DNA of 64,000 nt from Axinella damicornis (GCA_963931865.1 OZ007511.1:8178344-8242343), one strand, 5' to 3'; numbered from the stretch's first letter, positions 10,669 through 22,310 are shown. Notes: generated by a model from the sequence alone, not told the origin. Made by a program: numbers and translations.

Positions 10669-10856
10669 AAATCTATGATCAAAGGAAGGATCACATCCTG
10701 CAGAACTATTAATTGGCTAGTCAAGTAGATCTAAAATCAGCAGGAACAGCCTTTCCAACGGTAGTACCTGTCTTCCTGGGGCACGAACTTGGGCGGGTTG
10801 TTCTGAGGAAATTCCGTCTCCCCAACTAGCTTGGACATCACGCGCACGCTGCGTCG

Positions 10857-10904
10857 TAGTCTCGGAACCAGATCCCCCACACGAAGGGTCTGGTTCCGAG
10901 ACTA
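10857..10904. mobile_element. 48-bp CTCG hairpin element with 9-bp TSD
   Basis: Ends TAGTCTCGGAACCAGA and TCTGGTTCCGAGACTA are inverted. GCTGCGTCG lies on both sides (10848-10856, 10905-10913). Unit D lacks it: its matching sequence near 55461-55490 passes from CACGCTGC to CGCCATTGC without the hairpin. Confidence 0.9.
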
Positions 10905-10913
10905 GCTGCGTCG

Positions 10914-11394
10914 CCATTGCTAATATGCTGCGCTGTGAGTCAGTGCTGACGTCACTGGACACTAGTAATCTGTTTCGGTTTTCGAGGTTCCCAGACCGCC
11001 TGTGGAATGAACCGGAGTCAGGATCGTGGCAGCTCAGTCACATACATGATGATATTCATGAGGCTGTGGCCAAAAACATGAAAATCCATGGATTATAGCA
11101 TCAGCCGGTGTCGATTATAATCTGAGAATGAAAGTTAACTACTTGGCTTGACATGTATCAACGGTATGTAGTCCAAAGCCTGCAACTAATAGTGAACGGC
11201 TGCTAATGATATTCATGACCAGTCTAATGATATTCATAACGGCCTTGGCCTGCAGTATTAAAATTAATGGAGTCAGTTCAGGGCTATACACAGGCTTACT
11301 GCTCAGTTTTGACTTAGCCTGCCACTGAGCTACTTCTCGAGTTCAGCAGCACATAGCTATCAGGCTTCATAGCCACTCCTTAACTAGTCTCGTT
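10914..11394. other. L1 flank spacer (matches 55480-55917)
   Basis: Duplicated noncoding flank with several short indels relative to unit D, including repeated ATGATATTCATGA words. No gene seen. Confidence 0.6.
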
Positions 11395-11517
11395 CCCAGA
11401 CCCAAACAACCTCAGCAAAGATCATGCACTTGCAATACCCAAACAACTTGGCTTGACATAGATACTGCAAGCGATCTTCGCTGCATGGGGTTGTTTTGGG
11501 TCTGGGGAACAATACTA
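11395..11517. mobile_element. CTCG element with pyrimidine/purine arms, shared with unit D
   Basis: Begins TAGTCTCGTTCCCAGACCC and ends GGGTCTGGGGAACAATACTA, with inner arms around AAGATC/GATCTT. The unit D copy is 55918-56058. No target duplication is now recognisable, so it is probably old. Confidence 0.65.
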
Positions 11518-11901
11518 GTCATGCATTAAGCGTGTCCACTGTATGCCTACATTTAGAGTCTATCGACTCTATGATTAATTCCAGTTCCAGTAGTTGTCCT
11601 CATGATATCGATCATTCTTCAATATACATTAATTTGCACAGAATTCACTCTTGCATGCCCCTACACAATTTTTGGGGGGATATAGCTACAAGCTTCGGTG
11701 CTGCAATTCAATTTTCATGCAGGTCATCGGGTAATGTATTATCTGATGTATATTTTAATTTTGAGTTTGTAGGCTTCTCCTAACGAAGTGGGTGTGTATG
11801 CAAGTTTTGGTAAGGTATATAGGTCCCGGACCATTAGCCTGGGGCTGGTCTCCTTGGGAGTCCTGTTAACCTGTACGCTGTAGTTGGACGCTCCTGATTC
11901 A

Positions 11902-12015
11902 TAGCCTCGTACCCGGCCCAGTCCCACGCCTAGCTTTTCGTCGCTGCTTAGTACGGTAAAGCTTTACCGTACTGCAAGCGACGAAAAGCTGGGCGTGGGA
12001 CTAGGAACGAGGCTA
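11902..12015. mobile_element. 114-bp CTCG hairpin element with 9-bp TSD
   Basis: Starts TAGCCTCGTACCCGGCCC and ends GGAACGAGGCTA; the inner arms form a long CTTTTCGTCGC/GCGACGAAAAG stem. CCTGATTCA flanks both sides (11893-11901, 12016-12024). The unit D counterpart near 56130-56155 has the flank with no insert. Confidence 0.9.
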
Positions 12016-12194
12016 CCTGATTCATGTGATTAGAAACAAACACCAGCTTGATAGCAGGAGCTGATGAGCACCGCAAAGCGGCCGTTATATTGATAGTAAA
12101 CAGCTTTAAAAATAATCATTGGGTACAAAGCTCATGAATGTGGTTTTGCTGATGAGGTATACAATTATATGTAGCTGAACAGAAACAAAGGTTC

Positions 12195-13162
12195 TCAGTG
12201 CTTATGACAGTTTCGGATGTGCCTCTTGAGGTACGTGGGTGTTGCAAACTCTTACTGCAGAATTCACAGTTGTGGGGAATCTGTTGGTGAATCCTGTAAT
12301 GCTCAGGAAGATAATCTTTCCTGACGGTCCTTCCACACCACTCGCACATGCATTTCGGGGGGCCGGAATGAGATGACTCCATGTGACCTTGCAGAGCCAA
12401 TTCAGTAGGAAACCACTTCAAACAATCTCTACAGCTAAACGTTAGCTTCTCTAATTGGTCAGGGTGGTACTCTGAAGTATGATCTTGAAGAGTATCAGCG
12501 TAGCGGAAGACCTTATCACAGAACTGACATTTGTGAGACTTTCGATGGGACTTTCGATGGCTTGTAAGACCAGCTGCAGATTTGCTAGCCTTAGAACAAT
12601 GTTCACATACATACTCTGTTGATGATGATTTTTCAAGCTCTGATGGCTTCACTTGGTCTGGGTTACACAGGAATGGCTTCTCTCCTGTGTGGACTCTCTG
12701 GTGTCTCTTCAGATTTCCACGTTGGTTGAACCTCTAGGGACAGAACTCACACAGGAATGGTTTCTCTCCTGTGTGGACTCTGTGGTGGATATTCATTTTA
12801 TCACGTTGGTTGAACCTCTTGGGGCAGAACTTGCACAGGAATGGCTTCTCTCCTGTGTGGACTCTCTGGTGTCTACTCAGAGTTCCAAGTTGGTTGAATC
12901 TCTTGGGACAGAAATCACACAGGAATGGCTTCTCTCCTGTGTGGACTTTCTGGTGTCTAGTCAGAGTTCCACAGTGGTTGAACCTTTTGGGGCAGAACTC
13001 GCACAGGAATGGTTTCTCTCCTGTGTGTATCCTAAGGTGACGTCTAAGATCACTAGGCTGTCCAAATGATTTTGAACAATACGTACACTTCAAAGATCTA
13101 GCATGTGTTCCTGAATGCCTCTTCATTGCCTGTACACCCGCAAACACACCCACAGTATTCAC
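12195..13162 (-). pseudogene. C2H2 zinc-finger gene copy A (nonsense plus frameshift)
   Basis: Unit A copy of the cluster's zinc-finger gene. From the N-terminal side it shows one [10 protein letters not shown] finger, then [13 protein letters not shown] fingers joined by TGEKP linkers, then the conserved C-terminal block of non-tandem fingers. Two lesions break it. A Lys codon in the last tandem finger is a stop (complement of 12734-12736, AAG to TAG), and one A is missing near 12246 in a four-A run, shifting the last finger out of frame. Copies B and D are intact at both places. Four complete tandem-type fingers precede the stop. The frame is otherwise preserved, so the damage is recent. 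Truncated products are possible but unproven. Confidence 0.85.
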
Positions 13163-14427
13163 ATTCAGTCGGCGTTTCTCCTTCTGATTTCTCAGCAGCT
13201 GATTGTAACTACATCGGTGATTTGTTTCTGGTCAGTGGTGAATGAAGGATCTTCTCTGTTGCTTCTCTTGTTTCACCGGTATCTTCTTTGAGACATCCTC
13301 TTGGTGCTGCAGCCTACACAGTATAGAACTGCAAGTGACTGGATTGACATGCACATAAGTGTACAAGCTGCTGTGGAATGGATACCATAGTTGTCGATTA
13401 TTTCGCATGGCAATAATTTCGCGGTCTAGTCACTAAACTGCACAAACATTTCGCAGTGGGAAATTTTAAATTTTTCCACTCATAATAACTTACTATTGAC
13501 ATGTGCGATCGCACCAATGGAGGAAGAGTTAGTGATTGAGCTGTGTATGCGTACGTGGCTACCATGTCTATACAATGTTTCCGATTAAGCACGTGAAATA
13601 GCGTGCGTTCGACGGAACGTTTACCTGGGAGATGGCAGCAAAGAAGATGAACACCATCCTATAGCGAAGAAGGACAATCTCTAGCCCAAGTACTTCTTCT
13701 AGTCCGGTTACCTCTCCTACCAGTGTAGCAGGCCAGATTTGGAGAAAGTATCGCCAGATGCAAGCCCAACATTCACCGCTCTCGACAACAGATCAACGTT
13801 TGCTGTTGCATAAGTTGGAGGGAGGGCTCACGCGGTGCTGCTGTGGAGCCGCCGCAACTCCAGTTGCTTCGACAACGCCATGGGAGAGCCCACGGATCTA
13901 CGGATCACGTGCTTTACAGTCAAAATTTGAATTCTATATTTAGCATTTCGCAATCTGTGAATGTTGTATGCCCTCTTGCCGCCTTTGGCGGCTCGATGCG
14001 CCCTTGGTAACAGGTAACTTGCCACACAAATGTAGCTGGTGGAGGGCAACTGTCATACACACCGAGCATAGTTGGTTGAACAACATACGTGAACCTTTTT
14101 CATACTGAAATCTTTGCCATTTGCCGATTATGTCATTCTCATGTGAGGAAATATATCACAGGCTCTCCCCGCTTTTCCGTACTGCGAGCGACGAAAAGCT
14201 GGGTGGGTCAAGGCAGGAATTTCAGAATGCCAAGAAATCGTAGAGAATGAAGTTGTAGTCTATATTTCATGCATAGGACGTCCGGTTCTGTCTGGTTTCA
14301 GGCGGTTAGCTGAACTATGAATATTAAATGAAGACCGAGAATGATGCTGTAAGTCACCAGACGGCTATAGGTTTCCAGCTAGGCACGACACTATGAGTGG
14401 TAGCTACACATCAGTACCTTCGGGTGC

Positions 14428-14428
<1 letters not shown>
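13163..14428. other. Core spacer upstream of zinc-finger copy A
   Basis: Conserved in all four units (24529-25640, 37192-38460, 57540-59450). It should contain the 5' exon(s) and promoter of the minus-strand zinc-finger gene: an in-frame phrase encoding CEYC lies just above the finger frame, but a clean joined frame is not visible. The part at about 13985-14215 is related to the interior of the hairpin element at 59640-60018. Short frames here are not conserved between copies. Confidence 0.5.

Positions 14429-14459
<31 letters not shown>
14429..14459. repeat. Poly-C run of 31
   Basis: Thirty-one consecutive C. Units C and D have only short mixed stretches (CCCACCCACCTCCCC) at the matching positions near 38477 and 59440, so the run expanded in this copy. 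Confidence 0.95.
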
Positions 14460-14588
14460 TGTCCCGCCCTTTCTGCTCTCGCAGAACCAATCTCCCAAGG
14501 ACATTGCCGGATGTGACATCATGAAGCTGAAAGTCTCACGTTGCAACGTTAGGTCTTAAAGGGCTAATTAGCTAAGCAATAGGACTTT

Positions 14589-14880
14589 TCAAGTCTGTTG
14601 CAGCAAGATACCATCTACACTAGTGTCAAAGATGAGGGCCAAAGCTCGGAACTCGCCATCTGTCAGCTCCCCCTGACACTGCAGGAGGGAGGCATCCAGT
14701 ACAGCTGAGCGACATTCCATCCTGCCCGTCAGAATCGATACAAAAACATAGTTTGTCCTTTCACCAGCTCTCTCGCAACTTTGAGCTGTTCTGGCTTCAC
14801 CAAAGCAAGTGACCGTTGACCCCAGTTGGCTAAATACAGCTGCAATCGCAGTCTCAACGTCGACCACTTTGTTGACTCGT
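14589..14880 (-). pseudogene. RecQ-like helicase remnant, copy A, with internal deletion
   Basis: Minus-strand fragment with the phrase VETAIAAVFSQLGSTVTCF, which resembles the region before the Walker A motif of RecQ-like helicases. The expected Walker A lies out of frame: the in-frame text reads ILTGRMECRS, while the neighbouring frame reads DGMSLSC, where GKSLCY would be expected. Relative to units B to D, about 230 bases are missing between two GTCA words, which removes motif Ia and the DEAH box. The frame starts without an ATG (a GTG codon). It is a decayed fragment, not a working gene. Confidence 0.6.
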
Positions 14881-14939
14881 ACATATAGCAGCTAGCTAGC
14901 ATGAATTAGCATACGGCGCACGTGGTGTTAACATCTTTA

Positions 14940-15365
14940 CCGTAGAGTAAGTAATAAGTGTCTATGTTTCGGACGTTAGAAAGCAGCTGAAAAGGGGGCG
15001 GGCGCTACATACGTACTCTGACTAATTAGGCATGTAGTATCCGCCCACCCATTCAGCACTGTATAAACAACAAGTGTTGTGGTAAGCTCTGAATATCAAT
15101 GACAGGCAAACCATCTTTCACCTAAGGAAATTGATCACACATCTTTGAGAAGTCCTTGAGAAGAAACGCTTGACAGAGAAAACATGCCGTAGTTCATAGC
15201 TACTTCACTGCTAAATCGGCCTTTTTGAATGCACAACCTTACCCAAAGGTTAAGAATGCTGCTCAAGACTTTTGTGATGGGTGGGCCCTTACTACACTGC
15301 TTTTGAACCCTGTGCAGTAACTTTCGCGTGAAGAGGAGGGTGGGCGCTTGATACATACTCTACGG
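14940..15365. mobile_element. TA-flanked miniature element, CCGTAGAGTA termini (copy A)
   Basis: Ends CCGTAGAGTA and TACTCTACGG, with TA outside both (14938-14939, 15366-15367). It contains GCGCCCACC phrases typical of this family. The copies in units B (27159-29628, interrupted), C (39238 onward, right end lost) and D (about 60568 onward, right end lost) show insertion before the core duplicated. Confidence 0.78.
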
Positions 15366-15774
15366 TACAAGTCAATTAACCAATCAGATTCAGCCCTCTG
15401 AAATCTCGCAGATGACTAAGCAACTTCACCCACGTGTGATACTGGAAGCAATCCACGCTGGGGTTGGTTTGGGTCTGGGGCCGAGACTAGTACCCAACTA
15501 ACCTCCCTATCGCATGGTAACGGTAGATGGGGCGGTATACAGCCTTCTGTCTTTGTGAGGGTCCTCTGCTGAGGTGCTGAAAGGTACAATGTACCTCAGC
15601 GTGACATGGGTGCTTACTTTTCACTTAGGCCACCGGCTGGGTAATATTCACTTAGCCAACGGTTGGGTGGTACTGGGCCCGAGGGCCCCGCCTTCCTTAT
15701 CCACTCTCACGTTTGGTTGGGGGTTGGTGCACCTGACCAGTTGCAACATGAGTGGTACAGATCAGCACCCTTCC
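15366..15774. other. R1 right flank, repeat-rich (matches 29630-30051)
   Basis: Includes a repeat around 15660-15760 with the words TACTGGGCCCGAGGGCCCC, which recurs at 29940-30040 and, diverged, at 26036-26120. No gene seen. Confidence 0.55.
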
Positions 15775-16128
15775 TAGTCCCGGAACCAGACCCTTCGCAC
15801 GGGGAGGAGGAAGGGTCTGGGCATGTGCCTACAATTGAGTTGTCCTCACAGAATGCAATTATAATAGTGATCAACCACACGTACAATCACAGTCAACCTG
15901 CTTGTTGCTTTTGTCAGACATTCGCGGGTAACGCGGTACAGCACAGTGATTTGCAGTGCCTAGTCGCTGGCGACACTGAAAGCCCAGAGAAAAATCATTT
16001 ACCTGACGTCATTCGCAATCAACGCTTCGGATTCGTTACATCAACATTCGGACCTGGGGACAACTCAAATGTAAGATGGTGCCCAGACCCTTCCTCCTCC
16101 CTGTGCGAAGGGTCTGGTTCCGAGACTA
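15775..16128. mobile_element. 354-bp CTCG element with 9-bp TSD and cargo (copy A)
   Basis: Ends TAGTCCCGGAACCAGACCC and GGGTCTGGTTCCGAGACTA; extended arms carry GGGGAGGAGGAAGGGTCTGG and its complement. CACCCTTCC flanks both sides (15766-15774, 16129-16137). The interior of about 250 bases is unique and uncharacterised. The unit B copy is 30052-30667 and carries a further insert. Confidence 0.9.
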
Positions 16129-16429
16129 CACCCTTCCTACCACTACCACTATAACGAGAGTACACACAGGTACAGGAAATAAAGTAGAGGATCAATAGGA
16201 GTCCCAGACTGTTACATAGTTATATCATGTTCCTGGAATGGGTTACTTACCCAATTAGATTCCAAATGCACTATCAATTCCAGAACTTGTTCCAGCAACC
16301 AAAATCCAAGCACGTGTACGTACGTACGTGTAGACTGTAGACGTCATGTCAACGTACGTCTGTATACATACAAGTTACGTAACTTACGTGTACGATGAAC
16401 CAATTGCCAATGCTCTCATCACAGAATCT

Positions 16430-16563
16430 CACGCGAAATGTGTACCGCTATGCAATGGTGCTGGACCCAGGGAGTCAGGGACGCGATCAAGGCCAGAATG
16501 AAGCATGAGTGTCCCAAAGGGTTTGAAGAACGATCAGCAAGGAAGCTGATCAGACAAGGCTAG
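16430..16563 (+). other. Short conserved reading frame (copy A)
   Basis: An open stretch reading MQWCWTQGVRDA and ending CPKGFEERSARKLIRQG before a stop. The unit B counterpart (30882-31116) keeps the frame despite an insertion of tandem copies. I do not recognise the protein. It may be an exon of a decayed gene or a chance frame. Confidence 0.3.
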
Positions 16564-16807
16564 GCACTCCTATGACGGAAAGGATACACATATATAGAGG
16601 GCTGCAAGGTATAGCTAGTAGGAGTTTAGCACTGAACGGTTTAAACTGTACAAAGAGTGTAGCCACACCCCGTGACTGATTTTGTGCGTAGATGTCACAC
16701 CAACCTGATTCCATGTACTGAAAAGGAGAATAGGTGAAGTGGAACTACATCAGATGTACTTCTGTAGCTATGTGGACAGTCTGCATGTGCCTAGCCTAGC
16801 TGTAGCT

Positions 16808-16960
16808 TAGCCTCGCTCCCAGGCCTACCCCGTTGTTTCTGCTCTTCGGTTTGCGTTGACGGATGAGTTGAGAACGGCGTGGCGATCTTCGCCGCTCTTC
16901 CGCATCCATGTATTATTGTCAACGCATACCGAAGAACAGAAAGGCTTGGGAATGAGGCTA
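16808..16960. mobile_element. 153-bp CTCG element with 9-bp TSD
   Basis: Starts TAGCCTCGCTCCCAGGCC and ends GGCTTGGGAATGAGGCTA. GCTGTAGCT flanks both sides (16799-16807, 16961-16969). In unit B only the right end and right target copy survive (about 32723-32774), the left part having been replaced. Confidence 0.88.
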
Positions 16961-16969
16961 GCTGTAGCT

Positions 16970-18540
16970 AGGCTATAGGCACATGCACTCACAGTCAATG
17001 TGTTTCCAAATCTATGCAAAATTAATAGTATAGCCTCATTTACTAGGCGATTTGAGTCCCATCTCCAGTGTTTGATCACTTGCAGTGTGCATGCAATTAT
17101 GGAGGGGGAGGCCTGGGAAATCTGCACGGTCATGTGCAGTCACATCAAGTAGACACACAGGGGGCCGCAGTCCTACCGCAGTAATTCATGTTTTTGTGTC
17201 GACTCGTCCCTGGCACTGTGAACCATGAATGGTGTTGCTTTCTGCAGTTCATGGATAGTCTAGTGCATGCCAAATGTGTTTGACTACTGAAGTGATCAAA
17301 GACTGGAGGTGGGAATGGCCTAGCAATGAGGCTATAGGCTAGGTACATGATTATTGACAAGCCATTTCTAAAATGTTCCACCCACAGATATATAGCTCTC
17401 AGATATTCTGGAAAAGGAAAGAGAGAGAAAGCACAGTTGACACTCCTTTTACCTTTGGTGCATGAAACAGTTTGAATGCCACACTTCTGCAGGGCTAAGA
17501 AATGCAAGGACTCTGATCATGAGCCGGTGAACAAGGGACAAGGAAATTTTGGCACACAGTGCTATACACTCTACCCCTGACTGCATCAATGGAAGAGACA
17601 CACTGAGCATTTCCTCTGGAAGTTATGGAGCTTGCTGAAATTGGCATGTCTACAGACTACAGACAGTGTATACCTGTACTTGCTAGTAACTTTAGGTGCT
17701 CTTATACCAGTGATGACCATTCACGATTTTGAAATATGCCATGATATTAATTTTGTTTCAAGAATGTAGTAGCTGTAATTACATTCACAGCTGTCAGCAA
17801 TGTCTGCATGGTTTCATAACTGCCAAGCCTACACCCAGATTTTATCTCGCAGCTAGATCAAATCAGGGTGGAGACTTGGAACGAGACTAGGTGTTGGTCC
17901 AGCAGAAGTACATACTAGTATATATAATATAATTGACATGCCATGCACTCAGTACCTGACCTGGCACTATAACACATTGCTCTACTTCCTGCCAGAACAA
18001 TAACCGATTCGTTGTCAGCTATATGGCTGAGCTAGTGTAGTGCATGTTATTAGCTGCTGTCAACAGAAAAAACGGGGTAGGCATGGGAACAAGGCTATAC
18101 CCTTTTCAGTCACAAGATCAGCACTTTGGATCTGTATGGCATGCAGCTAAAGCGTCTCCAGTACTAGTATGAGTGCTGTCTTGATCCTCCACAAATCCCA
18201 GAACTATAAAATTAACGTAGGAAGATATATCACGTATGTTGAATTATGTTCACAAGGAAAGCAAACTGTGCTAAAGGCATTATATTATAATTATGCAAAT
18301 CAGCATTGTGCACTAATTGTTCGTCCGAAGAGATTGAACTCTATGAAAGCTCACAGGGAACCACACTTTCATGACAGGAAGGCTGTGATAATTATTGTCA
18401 GACTCTTAATTTGTACTTATACATTACTTCGCTAATTGGCAAGCGCAGGAGTGCATCGAGCCGGCTCGATGCGCTGTTGGTGACCTATAGATTGTGACTT
18501 CAAACTCAAATGTTTTCCACATGTAACAAATATTATAATT
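16970..18540. other. R1 right flank of unit A (matches about 32775-35110)
   Basis: Noncoding-looking sequence aligned to unit B with several indels. The part 17000-17260 is also related to 45240-45400. A degraded CTCG element is suggested at 17828-17891 (ends with GGAACGAGACTA). I see no conserved frame. Confidence 0.5.
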
Positions 18541-18545
18541 ACAAG

Positions 18546-19890
18546 TAATAAAAAACATTAAAAATGTAGCAGGATGTAGGGGTACCAGAACGGCAAAAAG
18601 TAAGGAAACAAGAGGGATGATCGAACATAACAGTGAAGTATACAACCCCCCCTACAGAGATCTTCTTCCATATCACAGAGTCGGTAGACTCTGTATGTAG
18701 GGATACGACGTACACGCAATATATGCTAATACAAAAGAATCTCTCCAAATCTCAGAAACGGTACACTTATAAGCCGTTATAACCACATACCGTTCATCTT
18801 CGAGTGTTTTCATGACCAACAAGACTCCTCGCGTCGCGAAAAACCGTCGCGAAAGTACCGCACCAGGTACTCGCAAAACGGGCAAATTGTTTTTCTTTCT
18901 TCTTTCTTTCTTTCTTTCTTCTTCTTTCAGACGGGCTAGCTCAACGTCGCCTCAATCCCTCATGATGGTTTTCGCACGAAACAGCAGCATTTTACACCGA
19001 GCAGTGCACCAGCCCATCGCTTTTTGGCAACCTCCAAGTCTTCACCAGGCGGCTACAGCTGCCCACTCAATAACTATGGCTTCATTTGTCACGCCATTTT
19101 CATGTTTGTACGCATGCGCACTTAAACGATCACTTAGCAACGATACGTAATAATTATTCAAGATCGCTGAATTAGAAGTGCCTTGCGCTACCGGTACCGT
19201 AACTAGACCGAGGTAAATTCTCTGTGCTATATATCTTACTAGACTGTGTTCTGTGAGAGGGGTGAATGCCTATCTAAAGACTCAACAATGTGTCACTACT
19301 ACTATCTGGTATAGCTATTTTACCTACACTACTTCAGCTTACGGAGCACTGGCTTAGTATCCATCCAGAAAGGGTTGGCTTTTGAGATGCTTGGGTCTGA
19401 TAGTTCAGCCATTGCTGGCAGTGTAAATGCCAGAGTCCAGTATGCATGCGCCTGCTGCTAAAAAAAAATATGACATAAACAAGTAATAAAAAACATTACA
19501 GGATGTAGGGATACCAGAACTGCAAAAAGTAAGGAAACAAGGTAGGGATGATCACACAAAACAGTGAAGTATACAATCCCCCTACATATCTTTTTTCATT
19601 ATACACGTATTATGGAAAAAGATCTCTGTAGGGGGTTGTATACTTCACTGTTTTGTGTGATCATCCCTACCTTGTTTCCTTACTTTTTACAGTTCTGGTA
19701 TCCCTACATCCTGTTACATTTTAAATGTTTTTTATTACTTTATAGTACATGTACAATGAAAAAAGATATGTAGGGGTGATTGTATACTTCACTGTTATGT
19801 TCGATCATCCCTCTTGTTTCCTTACTTTTTGCCGTTCTGGTATCCCTACATCCTGCTACATTTTTAATGTTTTTTATTACTTGCTTATGT
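18546..19890 (+). mobile_element. R1-repeat copy 1 with foldback ends
   Basis: An unclassified element. From the left it has a foldback half (TGTAGCAGGATGTAGGG...), a small palindrome around AGAGTCGGTAGACTCT, then a segment holding a TTTCTTTC tract ending CAG, an open frame with the phrase MVFARNSS...SLHQ, and an alternating GCATGCGC motif. It ends in a double foldback at 19484-19890. Related copies are 19891-20740 (reverse), 20706-21815, 27259-28449 and 63585-64000. No transposase is recognised. Confidence 0.6.
18812..19150 (+). other. Open frame inside R1-repeat copy 1 (112 aa)
   Basis: Open frame with the phrases MVFARNSSILHRA and SLHQAATAAHSITMASF, preceded by a homopolymer-rich Phe/Ser stretch from the TTTC tract. 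The same frame is open in copies 2, 3 and 4. The copies are too similar for that to prove selection. The TTTC tract followed by CAG could be a splice acceptor, with coding beginning after it. Function unknown. Confidence 0.3.
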
Positions 19891-20740
19891 AATTTTTTTC
19901 GGCAGCAGGCGCATGTTTGAGCTGAAGTTTGCTGCAGAAGTCAGTGACCTCACAGGCACCTGGGCACTAGGTGTCCTTGCCTTGGTATATGGACAATATT
20001 ACTCAGGTATTACACTTCCAGCAATGGCTGAAGAATCAGGCCCGGGCATCTCAAGTCAACTGTTCCCTAGATGGATAACAAAGCCACTGAGTTCTCCCTG
20101 TCTGAAGACCATGGCATAGTAGGGACATTCATATGGGTGTTGAGAGTTGAGATAGGCATTCACCCTGCTCACAGAATACAGTATAGCTAAATCATGCGTA
20201 CAGGGACTAACCTCAGTCTTATAAAGAGTGCCTCGTTTGACAACACATCGGTCAACGCATCTTCCCCACTGTTTCTAATTCAGCGATCTTGAGTAATAAT
20301 TACGTATCGTTGCTAAGTGATCGTTTAAGTGCGCATGCGTACAAACGTGAAAATGGCGTGACAAACGAAGCCATAGTTATTGAGTGGGCAGCTGCAGCCG
20401 CCTGGTGAAGACTTGGAGGTAGCGAAAAAGCGATGGGACTTTGCACTGCTCGGTTGAAAATGCTGCTGTTTCGTGCAAAAACCATCGTGACAGATTGAGG
20501 CAACGTTGAGCTAAGTTGTCTGAAGAAGAAAGAAGAAAGAAAAACAATTTGGCCGTTTTGCGAGTACCTGGTGTGGTACTTTCGCGACGGTTTTTCGCGA
20601 CGCGAGGAGTCTTGTTGGTCATGAAAACACTCGAAGATGAACGGTATGTGGTTATAAAGACTTATAGGTGTACCGTTTCTGAGATTTGGAGAGATTCTTT
20701 TGTATTAGCACAGAGTCGGTAGACTCTGTAAGTAGGGATA
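19891..20740 (-). mobile_element. R1-repeat copy 2, reverse orientation
   Basis: Inverted copy directly joined to copy 1 through the foldback. It begins with the exon-like frame at 19913-20119 and runs to the AGAGTCGGTAGACTCT palindrome near 20711. Confidence 0.6.
19913..20119 (+). other. Exon-like conserved frame of the R1-repeat (68 aa)
   Basis: Reads MFELKFAAEVSDLTGTW, continues through ALVYGQYYSGITLP and ends PCLKTMA and a stop. The same frame is kept in the copy at 63695-63901 and in part, on the minus strand, at 21270-21461. I do not recognise a family. It lies just inside the foldback end. Confidence 0.35.
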
Positions 20741-20936
20741 CGACGTACACGCAATACATGCCAATACAAACAAATCTCTCCAAATCTCAGAAACGGTACA
20801 CTTATAAGCCAACTAGCTACATACCGTTCATCTTCGAGTGTTTTCATGACCAACAAGACGCCTCGCATTGCGAAAAACCGTCGCGAAAGTACCACACCAG
20901 GCGGGCACTCGCAAAACGGGCAAATTGTTTTTCTTA

Positions 20937-20972
<36 letters not shown>

Positions 20973-21815
20973 TTCTTCTTCAGACAACTTAGCTCAACGT
21001 TGCCTCAATCTGTCACGATGGTTTTCGCACGAAACAGCAGCATTTTCAACCGAGCAGTGCAACGTCCCATCGCTTTTTCGCTACCTCCAAGTCTTCACCA
21101 GGCGGCCGCAGCTGCCCACTCAATAACTATGGCTTCGTTTGTCACGCCATTTTCACGTTTGTACGCATGCGCACTTAAACGATCACTTAGCAACGATACG
21201 TAATTATTACTCAAGATCGCTGAATTAGAAACAGTGGGGAAGATGCGTTGACCAATGTACTATGTGTTGTCAAGCGAGGCACTCTTTATAAGAGGTTAGT
21301 CCCTGTACGCATGATTTAGCTAAGCTTATATTATTGCTACCTATACTGTATTCAGCCAATGCTGGAAGTGTAATACCTGAGTCATATACCAAGGCAAGGA
21401 CACCTACTGCCCAGGTGCCTGCGAGGTCACTGACTTCTGCAGCAAACTTCAGCTCAAACATGCGCCTGCTGCCCCAAAAAATTACATAAACAAGTAATAA
21501 AAAACATTAAAAATGTAGCAGGATGTAGGGATACCAGAACGGCAAAAAGTAAGGAAACAAGAGGGATGATCGAACATAACAGTGAAGTATACAATCACCC
21601 CTACATATCTTTTTTCATTGTACATGTATATATGGAAGAAGATCTCTGTAGGGGTGATAGTATACTTCACTGTTATGTTCAATCATCCCTCTTGTTTCCT
21701 TACTTTTTGCCGTTCTGGTATCCCTACATCCTGCTACATTTTTTATGGTTTTTATCACTTGTATTATTGCGTGTACGTCGTATCCCTACATACAGAGTCT
21801 ACCGACACTGTGATA
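20706..21815 (+). mobile_element. R1-repeat copy 3 with terminal foldback
   Basis: Third copy, plus orientation, ending in a long hairpin at about 21493-21760 whose arms of about 110 bases are nearly complementary. The insertion block 18540-21815 as a whole is missing from unit B, where the flank runs through at about 35110-35165. Confidence 0.6.
20932..20985. repeat. (TTTC)n/(TTC)n tract in R1-repeat copy 3
   Basis: Pyrimidine microsatellite ending in TTCAG. Its length differs among R1-repeat copies (shorter at 18893-18930 and 27477-27510). Confidence 0.85.
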
Positions 21816-21848
21816 AGTGTACACAAGCATGGGGAACGTCAGACTTAA

Positions 21849-22310
21849 CCCTTTAAGCTCCATTGACGTCTATAGACGTCATTTAGACCCTATGCACTTG
21901 TAGGGCTTCTCATCTGTCCAAAACAAGACCTTCGTGGGCATTTTTTGATTTTAATGAGATTCATTGACCCGAGGATTTTTAATGATATTTATAGACCCCA
22001 CACAGGGCCTCAAGAAAACATGCAAATTGGTGGTGTATAAGGTGTGCCATCAGTCAGATCTGGTCCAAGTTTAGGGAAATGCTGGGCGAAAATCCGACTG
22101 ACATCCACCTTTGAACTCCGAATGCTGGGCTTGTGGGGGTCATGAATATCATTAACAGTATTGCCAGAGGGGTCTTTCCATGTGTGCGGGCCCCACCAAG
22201 TTTGGCCGCTGAGGAGCGAATGCTGCGGGAGAGGAGTACCTACGAAAGCGATGTGTGCTGAATGCATGAAAATGTGTTTTCTTGGTGGGAAGAATTCGGT
22301 GTTTAAAGGG
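21849..22310. mobile_element. TTAA-flanked element with CCC termini (piggyBac-like MITE)
   Basis: Ends CCCTTTAA and TTTAAAGGG, flanked by TTAA on both sides (21845-21848, 22311-22314). TTAA duplication with CCC termini is the piggyBac pattern. An inverted second copy begins at 63050. The interior has no transposase. Unit B has the matching flank with no insert near 35186. Confidence 0.78.

Noticed and set aside
12653..13069. Plus-strand open frames with repeated LLSCVDSLV or [14 protein letters not shown] phrases in all zinc-finger copies
   Set aside because: They are the antisense of the tandem C2H2 fingers; the minus strand holds the conserved zinc-binding pattern.
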